Source: Streptomyces sclerotialus (lineage in GTDB: Bacteria; Actinomycetota; Actinomycetes; Streptomycetales; Streptomycetaceae). Taken from it: a stretch of DNA of 64,000 bases. Positions 9,372 through 17,427 of this stretch are shown here, in pieces. The notes below the pieces were generated by a model that was given only the letters and a program-made list of their open reading frames with translations, had not been told where the DNA came from and did no database searches. The position numbers and the translations under genes were made by a program. The number at the start of each line of letters is the position of its first letter. Position 1 is the first letter of the stretch. The stretch covers positions 2,814,501-2,878,500 of the forward strand of contig NZ_JBFOHP010000002.1 of the NCBI RefSeq assembly GCF_040907265.1. Reading direction: 5' to 3'.

Positions 9372-9502
9372 GCCGGCGGACGGCCCGTGGGTCCCTCGCA
9401 CGGCCCCGTTCAGCGGGCAGCCGGACGCGTGCGGCAGAAGGATGACGGTCGAGAGATGTGCTGCCGCTCCTGACCCCATTCGGCCCACCCCCGGAGGACC
9501 CC

Positions 9503-10534
9503 ATGACCACCAGCGTTGCGCAGTTGCGTCGTTGCTCGGTCGCCGTCGACCTCGGCGCAGCGCGCACCCGGGTGTACGTGAAGAATCACGGCCTGATCGT
9601 CGACGAACCGACCGTTACAGCCGTCAACAGCCGCACCGGCGCACTCATAGCCGTCGGCGCCCGCGCCGAGTACATGGCAGGCCGTACCCCGGACCACATC
9701 CGGGTGGTCCGGCCCGTCTGCCACGGCACGATCGTGGACATCGAGATGGCCCAACGGCTGCTGCGACAGCTGGTGGGCGACAAACTGCGCCGCGCGTGGC
9801 GGCGCAAACCCACCATGCGGGCGGCGGTCTGCCTGCCCTCAGGGAGCGAGCCGCTGACCCAACGGGCCGCCGTGGAGACGCTGACCGGGCTCGGCGCCCG
9901 GCGCGTGGAGCTGGTCGACACGATGGTGGCGGCGGCCGTGGGCTGCGGCCTGCCGGTCGAGCAGCCGGAGGCCACGATGATCGTGGTCTGCGGGGCCGGG
10001 ACCACTCAGGTCGCGGTGCTGTCCCTGGGGTCCATCGTGGCCGCCGAGACCGTCCCGGTAGGCGGCGACGCCATCGACCACGCCGTCGTCCAGCACCTGC
10101 GGGTGCATCACGAGCTGATGGTGGCCAGCCGGAACGTCCGCCCGCTGCACACGGCGCTCGCCGGTGACGGCACTCCTGAGCCGGGCCCGGCGGAGGTGCA
10201 CGGCCGGGACGTGGTCAGCGGTGAGACCCGCTGCGTCCGCGTGGAGCCCGACCGGGTACACCGGGCCATCGCCGCCCGGCTGACCGGCGTCCTGGACGCC
10301 ATCAGCGACGTACTGCGGCGCTGCCCGCCCGATCTGGTCGCCGACCTCGTCGAGCGCGGCATCATGCTGGCGGGCGGCAGCGCGCTGGTCCCCGGCCTGG
10401 AGCCGATGATCCGGCAGGGCACGCTGATGCCCGTGCAGGTCGCCGAACGCCCCGACACCTGCGCCGTGGAGGGGCTGGCCGCGATGATCGAGGGCCACGT
10501 CTCCCCACTGGAGCTGGCTCCGCTGGCCCCTTGA
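9503..10534 (+). CDS. MreB/Mbl-like actin-fold protein with altered ATPase residues
   Basis: A 343-residue actin-family protein of the MreB/Mbl type. The phosphate-1 loop is VAVDLGAARTRVYV (residues 11-24), and the adenosine motif GIMLAGGSALVPGLE lies near residue 290. Two positions normally tied to ATP hydrolysis are unusual. The EEP-type segment before the second phosphate loop reads VDTMVAAAVGCGLP, and the loop itself reads IVVCGAGTTQVA, where MreB has DIGGGTT. It is therefore likely a regulatory or degenerate paralogue. In S. coelicolor, Mbl helps build spore walls together with MreB; by position and type this could be that gene. ATG 9503 is preceded by GGAGGA at 9493-9498; longer in-frame starts lack this. 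Confidence 0.75.
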   Translation: MTTSVAQLRRCSVAVDLGAARTRVYVKNHGLIVDEPTVTAVNSRTGALIAVGARAEYMAGRTPDHIRVVRPVCHGTIVDIEMAQRLLRQLVGDKLRRAWRRKPTMRAAVCLPSGSEPLTQRAAVETLTGLGARRVELVDTMVAAAVGCGLPVEQPEATMIVVCGAGTTQVAVLSLGSIVAAETVPVGGDAIDHAVVQHLRVHHELMVASRNVRPLHTALAGDGTPEPGPAEVHGRDVVSGETRCVRVEPDRVHRAIAARLTGVLDAISDVLRRCPPDLVADLVERGIMLAGGSALVPGLEPMIRQGTLMPVQVAERPDTCAVEGLAAMIEGHVSPLELAPLAP

Positions 10535-10566
10535 AGTGCTGCGCCTGCTGTACCCATGAACGCGGC

Positions 10567-10598
10567 GGAGCCCGCGAGCCGTCCGGCTCGCGGGCTCC
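10567..10598. terminator. Hairpin between mbl-like gene and histidine phosphatase gene
   Basis: A perfect 14-bp inverted repeat (GGAGCCCGCGAGCC, 10567-10580, and its complement, 10585-10598) with a four-base loop. It lies between two convergent genes and has no T-run, as is common for Streptomyces bidirectional terminators. Confidence 0.75.
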
Positions 10599-10688
10599 GT
10601 ACGTATGAGGAGAACCGCCGCTCGTACGCCACGCGCGGGGCCCCGTGTACGACGCGTACCCCGTAGGCCCGGCCGAGCGCCCGGCCGC

Positions 10689-11285
10689 TCAGGGCGTTCG
10701 GGTGTTCCAGGCCACTACCGCCGGGCGGTCGTGTTCCGTGCCGAGCACGCCGACCGCGCCGGTCTCGAAGGTGAACAGCGCCCCCGCGGAGGCGGGCAGG
10801 CCGAGCCGCCGGGCCGTCAGCACCCGCAGGAAGTGCGCGTGCCCGACCAGCACCACGTCGCCGTCGTCCGCCGCCAGCCGCGGCGCCAGCCGGGCCAGCA
10901 CGCGGTCTGCGCGCGCGCCCACCTGCTCCGGTGACTCGCCCGGATGCCCTTCGGGGCCGGCGGGGACACCGTCCGTGAACAGGAACCACTCGGGGCGCGT
11001 GCGGTGGATGTCCGCGGTACGGACGCCTTCGTAGGCGCCGTAGTCCCACTCCACCAGGTCGGGGTCGACCTCGGCACGGGCGAGACCGGCCAGCTCGGCG
11101 GTCCTGCGGGCCCGCGCCATCGGGCTGACCAGCGTCAGCGCCACCGTCCGGCCGGTGAGCAGGGGGCCCACTTCCCGGGCCTGCTCCTCACCGCGCTCGG
11201 TGAGGGGGAGGTCGGTCCAGCTGGTGTGCTGTCCCGAACGGCTCCACTCCGTCTCACCGTGCCGGATCAGCAGCAGCTCACTCAC
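10689..11285 (-). CDS. Histidine phosphatase family protein (phosphoglycerate mutase-like)
   Basis: A 198-residue member of the histidine phosphatase superfamily. The catalytic motif LLIRHGETEW lies at residues 4-13. The second conserved His is in VLVGHAHFLRVL, and the acidic residue follows LVEWDYGAYEG. The family includes broad-specificity phosphatases and phosphoglycerate mutases; the substrate is not evident. Translation starts on a GTG at 11285, which lies inside the end of the thioredoxin gene (8-base overlap). The two genes are therefore co-transcribed and probably translationally coupled. Confidence 0.85.
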   Translation of the reverse strand: MSELLLIRHGETEWSRSGQHTSWTDLPLTERGEEQAREVGPLLTGRTVALTLVSPMARARRTAELAGLARAEVDPDLVEWDYGAYEGVRTADIHRTRPEWFLFTDGVPAGPEGHPGESPEQVGARADRVLARLAPRLAADDGDVVLVGHAHFLRVLTARRLGLPASAGALFTFETGAVGVLGTEHDRPAVVAWNTRTP

Positions 11286-11661
11286 TGCCGCCCTGCTGCT
11301 CCTTCTGGGCCTCCTCCACGGAGGCGCGGACCTCGTCCATGTCCAGGTTGCGGGCCTGGCCGATGACGTCCTCCAGGGCCTCCTCGGGGAGCGCACCCGG
11401 CTGCGAGAAGACCGCGATGTTGTCCCGGACGATCATCACCGTGGGGATCGACTGGATCTGGAAGGCCGCGGCCAGCTCCGGCTGCGCCTCGGTGTCGACC
11501 TTGGCGAAGATCAGGTCCTGGTGCTTCTCGGAGGACTTCTCGAAAACCGGCGAGAACTGCTTGCACGGACCGCACCACTCGGCCCAGAAGTCGATGAGGA
11601 CGAAGTCGTTCCCGGAGACGATCTCGTCGAAGTTGTCCTTGGTGAGCTCTACCGTGCTCAT
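11278..11661 (-). CDS. trxA: Thioredoxin
   Basis: A 127-residue thioredoxin with the active site DFWAEWCGPCKQF near residues 24-36 and the cis-proline loop SIPTVMIV. It reduces protein disulfides in the cytoplasm, being itself reduced by thioredoxin reductase. The C-terminal 20 residues (Glu/Gln-rich, EEAQKEQQGG) extend beyond the standard fold of about 105 residues. It is the first gene of a two-gene unit with the histidine phosphatase. Streptomyces carry several thioredoxins, so the symbol is used in the general sense. Confidence 0.9.
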   Translation of the reverse strand: MSTVELTKDNFDEIVSGNDFVLIDFWAEWCGPCKQFSPVFEKSSEKHQDLIFAKVDTEAQPELAAAFQIQSIPTVMIVRDNIAVFSQPGALPEEALEDVIGQARNLDMDEVRASVEEAQKEQQGGSE

Positions 11662-11908
11662 TACTTTCCCTGCTTCCGGTCCGGTCGTCGGTGTTCAGCC
11701 GCGTCAACGGGAGACGCGGAGAGGCGTATTCCACCAGGGTGTCCCAGATGCCGTGCTCCGCGGTCCGCGCCACGCGGCCGCCCGGCACCCCTGCCCACCT
11801 TGCGCCGTCCTAGGCATACGAATTCCACCGAATCCGGAAGGCACCGTCGCCCGGGCGTGTCGCGGGGCCCAGGAGCCACCCGCGCACGCCGGTGGCCGGG
11901 CACGCCCC

Positions 11909-12526
11909 CTAGGGCCGGTGCACCCGCAGCCCGTCGAGGACCATGCTGGTCAGCGCGTCGGCCAGCACCTCGACGGACAGTCCGCCGTCCGGGCGGTACC
12001 ACTCGATCAGGGAATTGACCGTGCCGAACAGCAGCCGGCTGATCAGCCCCGGGTCGATGTCACCGCGCACCCCGCCCTCGGCCGCCGCCTGCCGCACCAG
12101 CTCCGCGACCCGGTGATCGAAATCACGCCGCCGCTCCAGGGCGCGCTGCTCCGCCTCACTGTTGCCGTGCACGCGCAGCAGCAGCGTCACGTAGGGCAGC
12201 TCGGCGGCCAGGGTCCCGACGCTGCGCCGTACGGTGTGCTCCAGCCGGGCCGTGGCGTCCGCGTGCTCGCCGCACGGCTCGTCGAGCACGGCGAAGAGCG
12301 CGTCCAGTGCCCGGCTGACGGCCAGGTCGAGCAGCTCCTCCTTGCCGGACACGTGGTGGTAGATCGAGGACTTGCTGATGCCCAGCCGGCGGGCCAGCTC
12401 CTCCATGCCGGTGCCGTCGTAGCCGCGCTCGTTGAACACCGCGACCGCGACCTCCACGAGGGAGTCGCGGTCGTAGGTGGTCCGGCCCTGCCGTGCCCCC
12501 GGCGTCCGGTCGGGTCGTCTGATCAT
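11909..12526 (-). CDS. paaR: TetR family regulator, probable PaaR
   Basis: A 205-residue TetR-type repressor. The HTH lies at about residues 20-65 (VEVAVAVFNERGYDGTGMEE, then LGISKSSIYHHVSGKEELL). It ends the operon paaI-paaK-this gene, four bases after the paaK stop. TetR proteins in this position in actinobacteria (PaaR) bind phenylacetyl-CoA and repress phenylacetate degradation genes. The two ACCG...CGGT palindromes at 14350 and 20364 are the likely targets. The assignment as PaaR rests on gene context plus family, so it is inference, but strong. Confidence 0.8.
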   Translation of the reverse strand: MIRRPDRTPGARQGRTTYDRDSLVEVAVAVFNERGYDGTGMEELARRLGISKSSIYHHVSGKEELLDLAVSRALDALFAVLDEPCGEHADATARLEHTVRRSVGTLAAELPYVTLLLRVHGNSEAEQRALERRRDFDHRVAELVRQAAAEGGVRGDIDPGLISRLLFGTVNSLIEWYRPDGGLSVEVLADALTSMVLDGLRVHRP

Positions 12527-12530
12527 TCCC

Positions 12531-13922
12531 TCACTGTGCCACGGCGGGCGCCGTGGCCCCGGCTGAGCCCTTGTCCCGGAGGTCGACGATGCGCTTGATC
12601 TTGCCGACCGAGCGCTCCAGCGTCTCCGGGTCGACGACGTCCACGCTCACCGTCACGCCCACGCCGTCCTTGACGCCCTTGGCGATCGCCCCGGCGGCCG
12701 CAGCGCGCGCCTCCGTGGCGGCGTCGGCGCGCGCCTCGACCCGTACGGTCAGGTGGTCCATCCGGCCGCGCCGGGAGAGCTCCAGCCGGAAGTGCGGGGC
12801 GACCCCGGGGGTGCGCAGCACGATCTCCTCGATCTGGGACGGAAAAACGTTCACCCCGCGCAGGATGATCATGTCGTCGCAGCGTCCGGTGACCTTCGCC
12901 ATCCGGCGGAAGGCGGGGCGCGCGGTGCCGGGCAGCAGCCGGGTGAGGTCGCGGGTGCGGTACCGGATGACCGGCATGGCCTCCTTGGTCAGCGAGGTGA
13001 ACGTCAGCTCGCCCTCCTGGCCGTCGGGCAGCACCTCACCGGTCACCGGGTCGACGACCTCGGGAAGGAAGTGGTCCTCCCAGATGTGCAGCCCGTCCTT
13101 GGTGTCCACGCACTCCTGGGCCACGCCGGGGCCGATGACCTCGGACAGGCCGTAGATGTCGACCGCGTGGATGTCCATCCGCTCCTCGATCTCGCGGCGC
13201 ATCTCCTCGGTCCACGGCTCGGCGCCGAAGATGCCGATCTGCAGCGAGGACGTGCGCGGGTCGATGCCCTGGCGCTCGAACTCGTCGAGGAGGGTGAGCA
13301 TGTACGAGGGCGTGACGAGGATGACCTCGGGCCGGAAGTCCTGGATGATCTGCACCTGCCGGGCGGTCATGCCGCCGGAGGCGGGGATCACCGTGCAGCC
13401 CGCGCGCTCGGCCCCGTAGTGCGCGCCGAGCCCTCCGGTGAACAGTCCGTACCCGTAGGAGTTGTGCACCTTGTGGCCGGGCCGGCCGCCGGCCGCGCGG
13501 ATCGAGCGGGCGAACACGTCCGCCCACATGTCCAGGTCGGCCTCGGTGTACCCGACGACGGTGGGGCGTCCCGTCGTCCCGCTGGAGGCGTGCACGCGCC
13601 GGACGTCCGCCATGGGCACAGCGAACATCCCGAAGGGGTAGGTGTCGCGCAGGTCGGCCTTGGTGGTGAAGGGGAAGCGCGCGAGGTCGGCGAGCGTACG
13701 GCAGTCCTCGGGGCGCACACCGGCCGCGTCGAACTTCTTGCGGTACAGCTCCACGTTCTCGTACGCGTGCCGCAGCGTGGCCTGGAGGTTCCTGAGCTGC
13801 TGCGCCCGGAGTTCGTCGCGGCTCAGCCGCTCGCCGGCGTCCAGGAGGTCCGCGGGAAGCGGGGTGCCGGTCCTCCGTGCCTCGCCCACCGCGGCCGTCA
13901 GGTTGCTGCCCATGCTGCTCAT
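12531..13922 (-). CDS. paaK: Phenylacetate-CoA ligase
   Basis: A 463-residue AMP-forming ligase that activates phenylacetate to phenylacetyl-CoA, the first committed step of the pathway. The nucleotide-binding loop SSGTTGRPTVVGYTEAD lies near residues 113-129. The family signature YGLSEVIGPGVAQEC is near residue 258, and the C-terminal hinge has RTRDLTRLLPG and DDMIILRGVNVFPSQIEE. The length matches PaaK (about 430-440 residues) plus a short N-terminal extension. The start ATG 13922 overlaps the paaI stop (ATGA); ATG 13913 is an in-frame alternative. Confidence 0.95.
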   Translation of the reverse strand: MSSMGSNLTAAVGEARRTGTPLPADLLDAGERLSRDELRAQQLRNLQATLRHAYENVELYRKKFDAAGVRPEDCRTLADLARFPFTTKADLRDTYPFGMFAVPMADVRRVHASSGTTGRPTVVGYTEADLDMWADVFARSIRAAGGRPGHKVHNSYGYGLFTGGLGAHYGAERAGCTVIPASGGMTARQVQIIQDFRPEVILVTPSYMLTLLDEFERQGIDPRTSSLQIGIFGAEPWTEEMRREIEERMDIHAVDIYGLSEVIGPGVAQECVDTKDGLHIWEDHFLPEVVDPVTGEVLPDGQEGELTFTSLTKEAMPVIRYRTRDLTRLLPGTARPAFRRMAKVTGRCDDMIILRGVNVFPSQIEEIVLRTPGVAPHFRLELSRRGRMDHLTVRVEARADAATEARAAAAGAIAKGVKDGVGVTVSVDVVDPETLERSVGKIKRIVDLRDKGSAGATAPAVAQ

Positions 13923-14323
13923 TCCTCCACACCTCGGATCACGCGGCTTCGCCCCCGGAACTCCGCGACGACTTCCTCACCCCGCCGGACGGTCACGTCG
14001 TATATGCCACTCCGTCCGTACCGCGCGCGCTCCTCGGCCCGGGCCAGCAGGACGTCCCCCTGCTTCGCCGGCGCCACGAAGGTCACGTCGGCGCCGGCGG
14101 CCACGGTCACCGGGCCGTGGCTGTTGCAGGCGCAGGCGAAGGCGGTGTCGGCGAGCAGGAAGAGGTAGCCGCCGTGGGCGATGCCGTGCCCGTTGACCAT
14201 CGTTTCGCCGACGGTCATGCGGAGCAGTGCCGCCCCGTCATCGGCCTCCAGCAGTTCGATGCCGAGCCGCCGGGACGCCTGGTCCGCGGCGAACATCCGC
14301 TGGGCCGGACCGGAGTTTTCCAC
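13919..14323 (-). CDS. paaI: Hydroxyphenylacetyl-CoA thioesterase
   Basis: A 134-residue hot-dog-fold thioesterase of the PaaI type. The conserved segment GHGIAHGGYLFLLADTAFA (residues 45-63) holds the catalytic Asp. In phenylacetate degraders PaaI hydrolyses hydroxylated or dead-end CoA esters, freeing CoA. Translation starts with GTG at 14323, the only good in-frame start. It is the first gene of the leftward operon paaI-paaK-paaR, divergent from paaN with a short shared control region that holds a candidate PaaR site. Confidence 0.92.
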   Translation of the reverse strand: MENSGPAQRMFAADQASRRLGIELLEADDGAALLRMTVGETMVNGHGIAHGGYLFLLADTAFACACNSHGPVTVAAGADVTFVAPAKQGDVLLARAEERARYGRSGIYDVTVRRGEEVVAEFRGRSRVIRGVEE

Positions 14324-14349
14324 AGGCCATCAACCACCCTTGCTGCCCG

Positions 14350-14363
14350 ACCGAACATTCGGT
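14350..14363. promoter_or_regulatory. Candidate PaaR operator in the paaI/paaN divergent promoter
   Basis: The sequence ACCGAACATTCGGT is an inverted repeat (ACCG-N6-CGGT) followed by TAG. It lies 27 bases before paaI and 60 before the paaN TTG start. It matches, with one base off, the core ACCGNNCGNNCGGT that I recall for Corynebacterium PaaR. A close relative precedes paaA at 20364. Confidence 0.6.
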
Positions 14364-14423
14364 TAGCGTAACGACGCGGTTAAACAATCAGCATCTGAAG
14401 TGCCTGTCAAGAGGTGGACTTCC

Positions 14424-16187
14424 TTGTCCGAGAGCGTCATTGACCGAGCCGACGACCGATCCTCCCGTCGCGCCACTGACCGAGCCGAGTTCTTCATCCG
14501 CCACCAGGACCTGCTGGAGCAGGCCGTCGCCGCGGCCGGCGACCGGGACCACTGGTCCGCGTATCCGGAGTCGCCGAGCCCGAAGGTGTACGGCGAGGAG
14601 GCGGCGCCCGCGGGCGAGGCCGCGTTCCGCGCCCACCTGGGCAGCGTCTTCAAGCTCCCCGGCCATCCGCAGAGCGGCACGGTCGCCGTCGCCGAGCGCT
14701 CTCCGTACGGCCTGCCGCTGGACGTCGACTACCCGCGCGTGACGCCCGAGGAGGCGGTGGCCGCGGCGAAGGCGGCGGCCCCGGCCTGGCGCGCGGCCGG
14801 CCCGGACGCCCGCGCGGGCGTCGCCGCCGAGATCCTGTCCCGGCTGAACGCCGCGAGCTTCGAGATCGCGCACGCGGTGCACCACACGACGGGCCAGCCC
14901 TTCGTGATGGCGTTCCAGGCGGGCGGGCCGCACGCACAGGACCGCGGCCTGGAAGCGGTGGCGTACGCCTGGGCCGAGCAGAAGAAGCTCCCGGCCGTGA
15001 CCCGCTGGACCAAGCCGCAGCGCAAGGGCGAGCCCCTGGTCATGGAGAAGACCTTCACGCCCGTGGGCCGCGGGGTGAACCTGCTGATCGCGTGCAACAC
15101 CTTCCCGACGTGGAACGGCTACCCGGGCCTGTTCGCCGGCCTGGTCACGGGCAATCCCGTGATCGTCAAGCCGCACGCGGGCGCGGTGCTGCCGCTGGCG
15201 ATCACCGTCCGGATCGCCCGTGAGGTGCTGGCCGAGGCCGGCTTCGACCCGGACGTGGTGCTGCTCGCCGCCGAGACCGCCGACCAGCGCACCGCCGCCG
15301 AGCTGGCGCTCCACCCGGACGTCCGGGTCGTCGACTTCACCGGCTCCAAGGAGTTCGGCAACTGGCTGGAGGAGCACGCCCGCCAGGCCGTCGTCTACAC
15401 GGAGAAGGCCGGCCTGAACACCGTCGTGCTGGACTCCACCGACGACTACAAGGGACTGCTGCGCAACCTCGCCTTCTCGCTGTCCCTCTACAGCGGCCAG
15501 ATGTGCACCACCCCGCAGAACCTCCTGGTGCCGCGCGACGGCATCCGTACGGACCAGGGCACCCGCACCGCGGCCGAGTTCGCCGAGGACCTGGCGGGCG
15601 CGCTGGACAAGCTGCTCGGCGATCCGCAGCGGGCGGCCGGCACGCTCGGCGCGCTCGTCAACGACGGTGTACGGGTGCGGCTTTCGGAGGCGGCGGGCGT
15701 GGGCCGGGCCGTGCACCCCTCGGAGACCGTCGCGCACCCCGAGTACGACGGCGCCACGCTGAGCACGCCGCACGTCGCGCTGCTGGACGCGGCCGCCGAC
15801 GCCGGGACGTACACCCGGGAGTGGTTCGGCCCGGTCTCCTTCGTGATCGCCACCGACTCCACCGAACACAGCCTGCGGCTGTTCACCGAGACCGTCCGGG
15901 CGCACGGGGCGCTCACCGCCACCGTGCACGCCACCGGCGAGGACGTCCTGGAGGCCACCCGCGCCGCCGCCTTCGAGGCCGGCGTCCACCTCTCGGAGAA
16001 CCTCACCGGCGCGGTCTTCCCCAACCAGACCGCCGCGTTCAGCGACTTCCACGGCAGCGCGGCGAACCCGGCCGCCTCCGCCACGCTCACCGACTCCGCC
16101 TTCATCACGGGCCGGTTCGACGTGCTCCAGTCCCGGCGCCACGTCGCCCCGGAGCCGGCCGGCACCACCGCCACCGAAGGGAACTGA
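14424..16187 (+). CDS. paaN: Phenylacetic acid degradation protein PaaN (aldehyde dehydrogenase type, no hydratase domain)
   Basis: A 587-residue aldehyde-dehydrogenase-fold protein of the actinobacterial PaaN type. Visible motifs are the cofactor-binding NPVIVKPHAGAVLPLA, the FTGSKEFGNWLEE loop, VYTEKAGLNTVV, and a nucleophile region with Cys in YSGQMCTTPQNLL. In E. coli the equivalent PaaZ fuses this domain to a MaoC-type oxepin-CoA hydrolase; no MaoC domain is present here, so that step needs another protein. I prefer TTG 14424, because GAGGTGG lies six bases upstream (14411-14417). GTG 14400 is the longer alternative. It is the first gene of the rightward operon. Confidence 0.9.
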   Translation: MSESVIDRADDRSSRRATDRAEFFIRHQDLLEQAVAAAGDRDHWSAYPESPSPKVYGEEAAPAGEAAFRAHLGSVFKLPGHPQSGTVAVAERSPYGLPLDVDYPRVTPEEAVAAAKAAAPAWRAAGPDARAGVAAEILSRLNAASFEIAHAVHHTTGQPFVMAFQAGGPHAQDRGLEAVAYAWAEQKKLPAVTRWTKPQRKGEPLVMEKTFTPVGRGVNLLIACNTFPTWNGYPGLFAGLVTGNPVIVKPHAGAVLPLAITVRIAREVLAEAGFDPDVVLLAAETADQRTAAELALHPDVRVVDFTGSKEFGNWLEEHARQAVVYTEKAGLNTVVLDSTDDYKGLLRNLAFSLSLYSGQMCTTPQNLLVPRDGIRTDQGTRTAAEFAEDLAGALDKLLGDPQRAAGTLGALVNDGVRVRLSEAAGVGRAVHPSETVAHPEYDGATLSTPHVALLDAAADAGTYTREWFGPVSFVIATDSTEHSLRLFTETVRAHGALTATVHATGEDVLEATRAAAFEAGVHLSENLTGAVFPNQTAAFSDFHGSAANPAASATLTDSAFITGRFDVLQSRRHVAPEPAGTTATEGN

Positions 16188-16188
16188 C

Positions 16189-17427
16189 GTGTCCGACGAG
16201 GTCTTCCTGGTCGACGGCGTCCGTACGCCGCAGGGCCGGTACGGCGGCGCGCTGGCCTCCGTACGCCCCGACGATCTGGCCGCTCTCGTGGTCGGCGAGG
16301 CGGTGCGCCGCGCCGGTGCTCCGGCCGAGGCGGTCGACGAGGTCATACTCGGCGCGGCCAACCAGGCCGGCGAGGACAACCGCGACGTGGCGCGGATGGC
16401 CGTACTGCTGGCCGGCCTGCCGCACACCGTGCCCGGGTACACCGTCAACCGCCTGTGCGCGTCCGGACTGACCGCCGTCGCCTCGGCCGCGCAGGCCATC
16501 AGGGCGGGCGAGGCGGACCTGGTCGTCGCGGGCGGCGTGGAGTCGATGACCCGCGCCCCCTGGGTCATGGCCAAGCCCGGCACGCCCTGGGCCAAACCGG
16601 GCGAGGTGCACGACACGTCGCTGGGCTGGCGGTTCACCAACCCCCGGTTCGCGGCGGCCGACCGCGAGGTGGCGGGGTCCGGGCCGGAGACCGCCAAGAC
16701 GACGCTCTCCATGGGCGAGACCGCCGAGGAGGTCGCTGCCCTGGACGGCATCACCCGCGCCGAGTCGGACGCCTTCGCGCTCCGCAGCCATCAGCGGGCG
16801 GTCGCGGCGCAGGAGGCCGGCCACTTCGACCGCGAGATCGTCCCCGTGCCGGTCAAGGGCGGCAAGCACGGCACGGACACCGAGGTGACCCGCGACGAGG
16901 GCCCGCGCCCCGGCACCACCCTCGACAAGCTCGGCACGCTGCGCACGATCTTCCGCAAGGACGGCGTCGTGACGGCCGGTTCGTCCTCACCGCTGTCCGA
17001 CGGCGCGGCCGCACTGCTGGTGGCGAGCGCCGACGCGGTCCAGCGGTACGGGCTGACGCCCCGGGCCCGCGTCGTCACCTCCGCCTCGGCGGGCCTCCAG
17101 CCGAACCTCATGGGCCTGGGACCGGTACCGGCCACGGAGAAGGCGCTCGGCCGGGCCGACTGGAAGCTCTCCGACCTGGACGCGATCGAGCTCAACGAGG
17201 CGTTCGCCGCGCAGTCGCTGGCCGTCGTCCGGCGGCTCGGCCTGGACGAGGAGAAGGTCAACGCCGACGGCGGCGCCATCGCCCTCGGCCACCCCCTCGG
17301 CTGCTCCGGCGCCCGCATCCTGCTGACCCTGCTCGGCCGCCTGGAGCGCGAGAACGCCCACCGGGGCCTGGCCACCCTGTGCGTCGGCGTCGGCCAGGGC
17401 GTCGCGATGCTGGTGGAGCGGGTATGA
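16189..17427 (+). CDS. paaJ: 3-oxoadipyl-CoA/acetyl-CoA C-acyltransferase (thiolase)
   Basis: A 412-residue thiolase. The nucleophilic Cys is C90 in NRLCASGLTAV, the second active-site region is GGAIALGHPLGCSGAR, and the C-terminal Cys lies in LCVGVGQG. In the phenylacetate pathway PaaJ cleaves 3-oxo-5,6-dehydrosuberyl-CoA and 3-oxoadipyl-CoA. The length and NAGQ/EDNRDVARMAVLLAGLP region fit the PcaF/PaaJ subgroup. Its GTG starts one base after the paaN stop, and its stop overlaps the next gene (ATGA), so it is embedded in the catabolic operon. Confidence 0.9.
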   Translation: MSDEVFLVDGVRTPQGRYGGALASVRPDDLAALVVGEAVRRAGAPAEAVDEVILGAANQAGEDNRDVARMAVLLAGLPHTVPGYTVNRLCASGLTAVASAAQAIRAGEADLVVAGGVESMTRAPWVMAKPGTPWAKPGEVHDTSLGWRFTNPRFAAADREVAGSGPETAKTTLSMGETAEEVAALDGITRAESDAFALRSHQRAVAAQEAGHFDREIVPVPVKGGKHGTDTEVTRDEGPRPGTTLDKLGTLRTIFRKDGVVTAGSSSPLSDGAAALLVASADAVQRYGLTPRARVVTSASAGLQPNLMGLGPVPATEKALGRADWKLSDLDAIELNEAFAAQSLAVVRRLGLDEEKVNADGGAIALGHPLGCSGARILLTLLGRLERENAHRGLATLCVGVGQGVAMLVERV

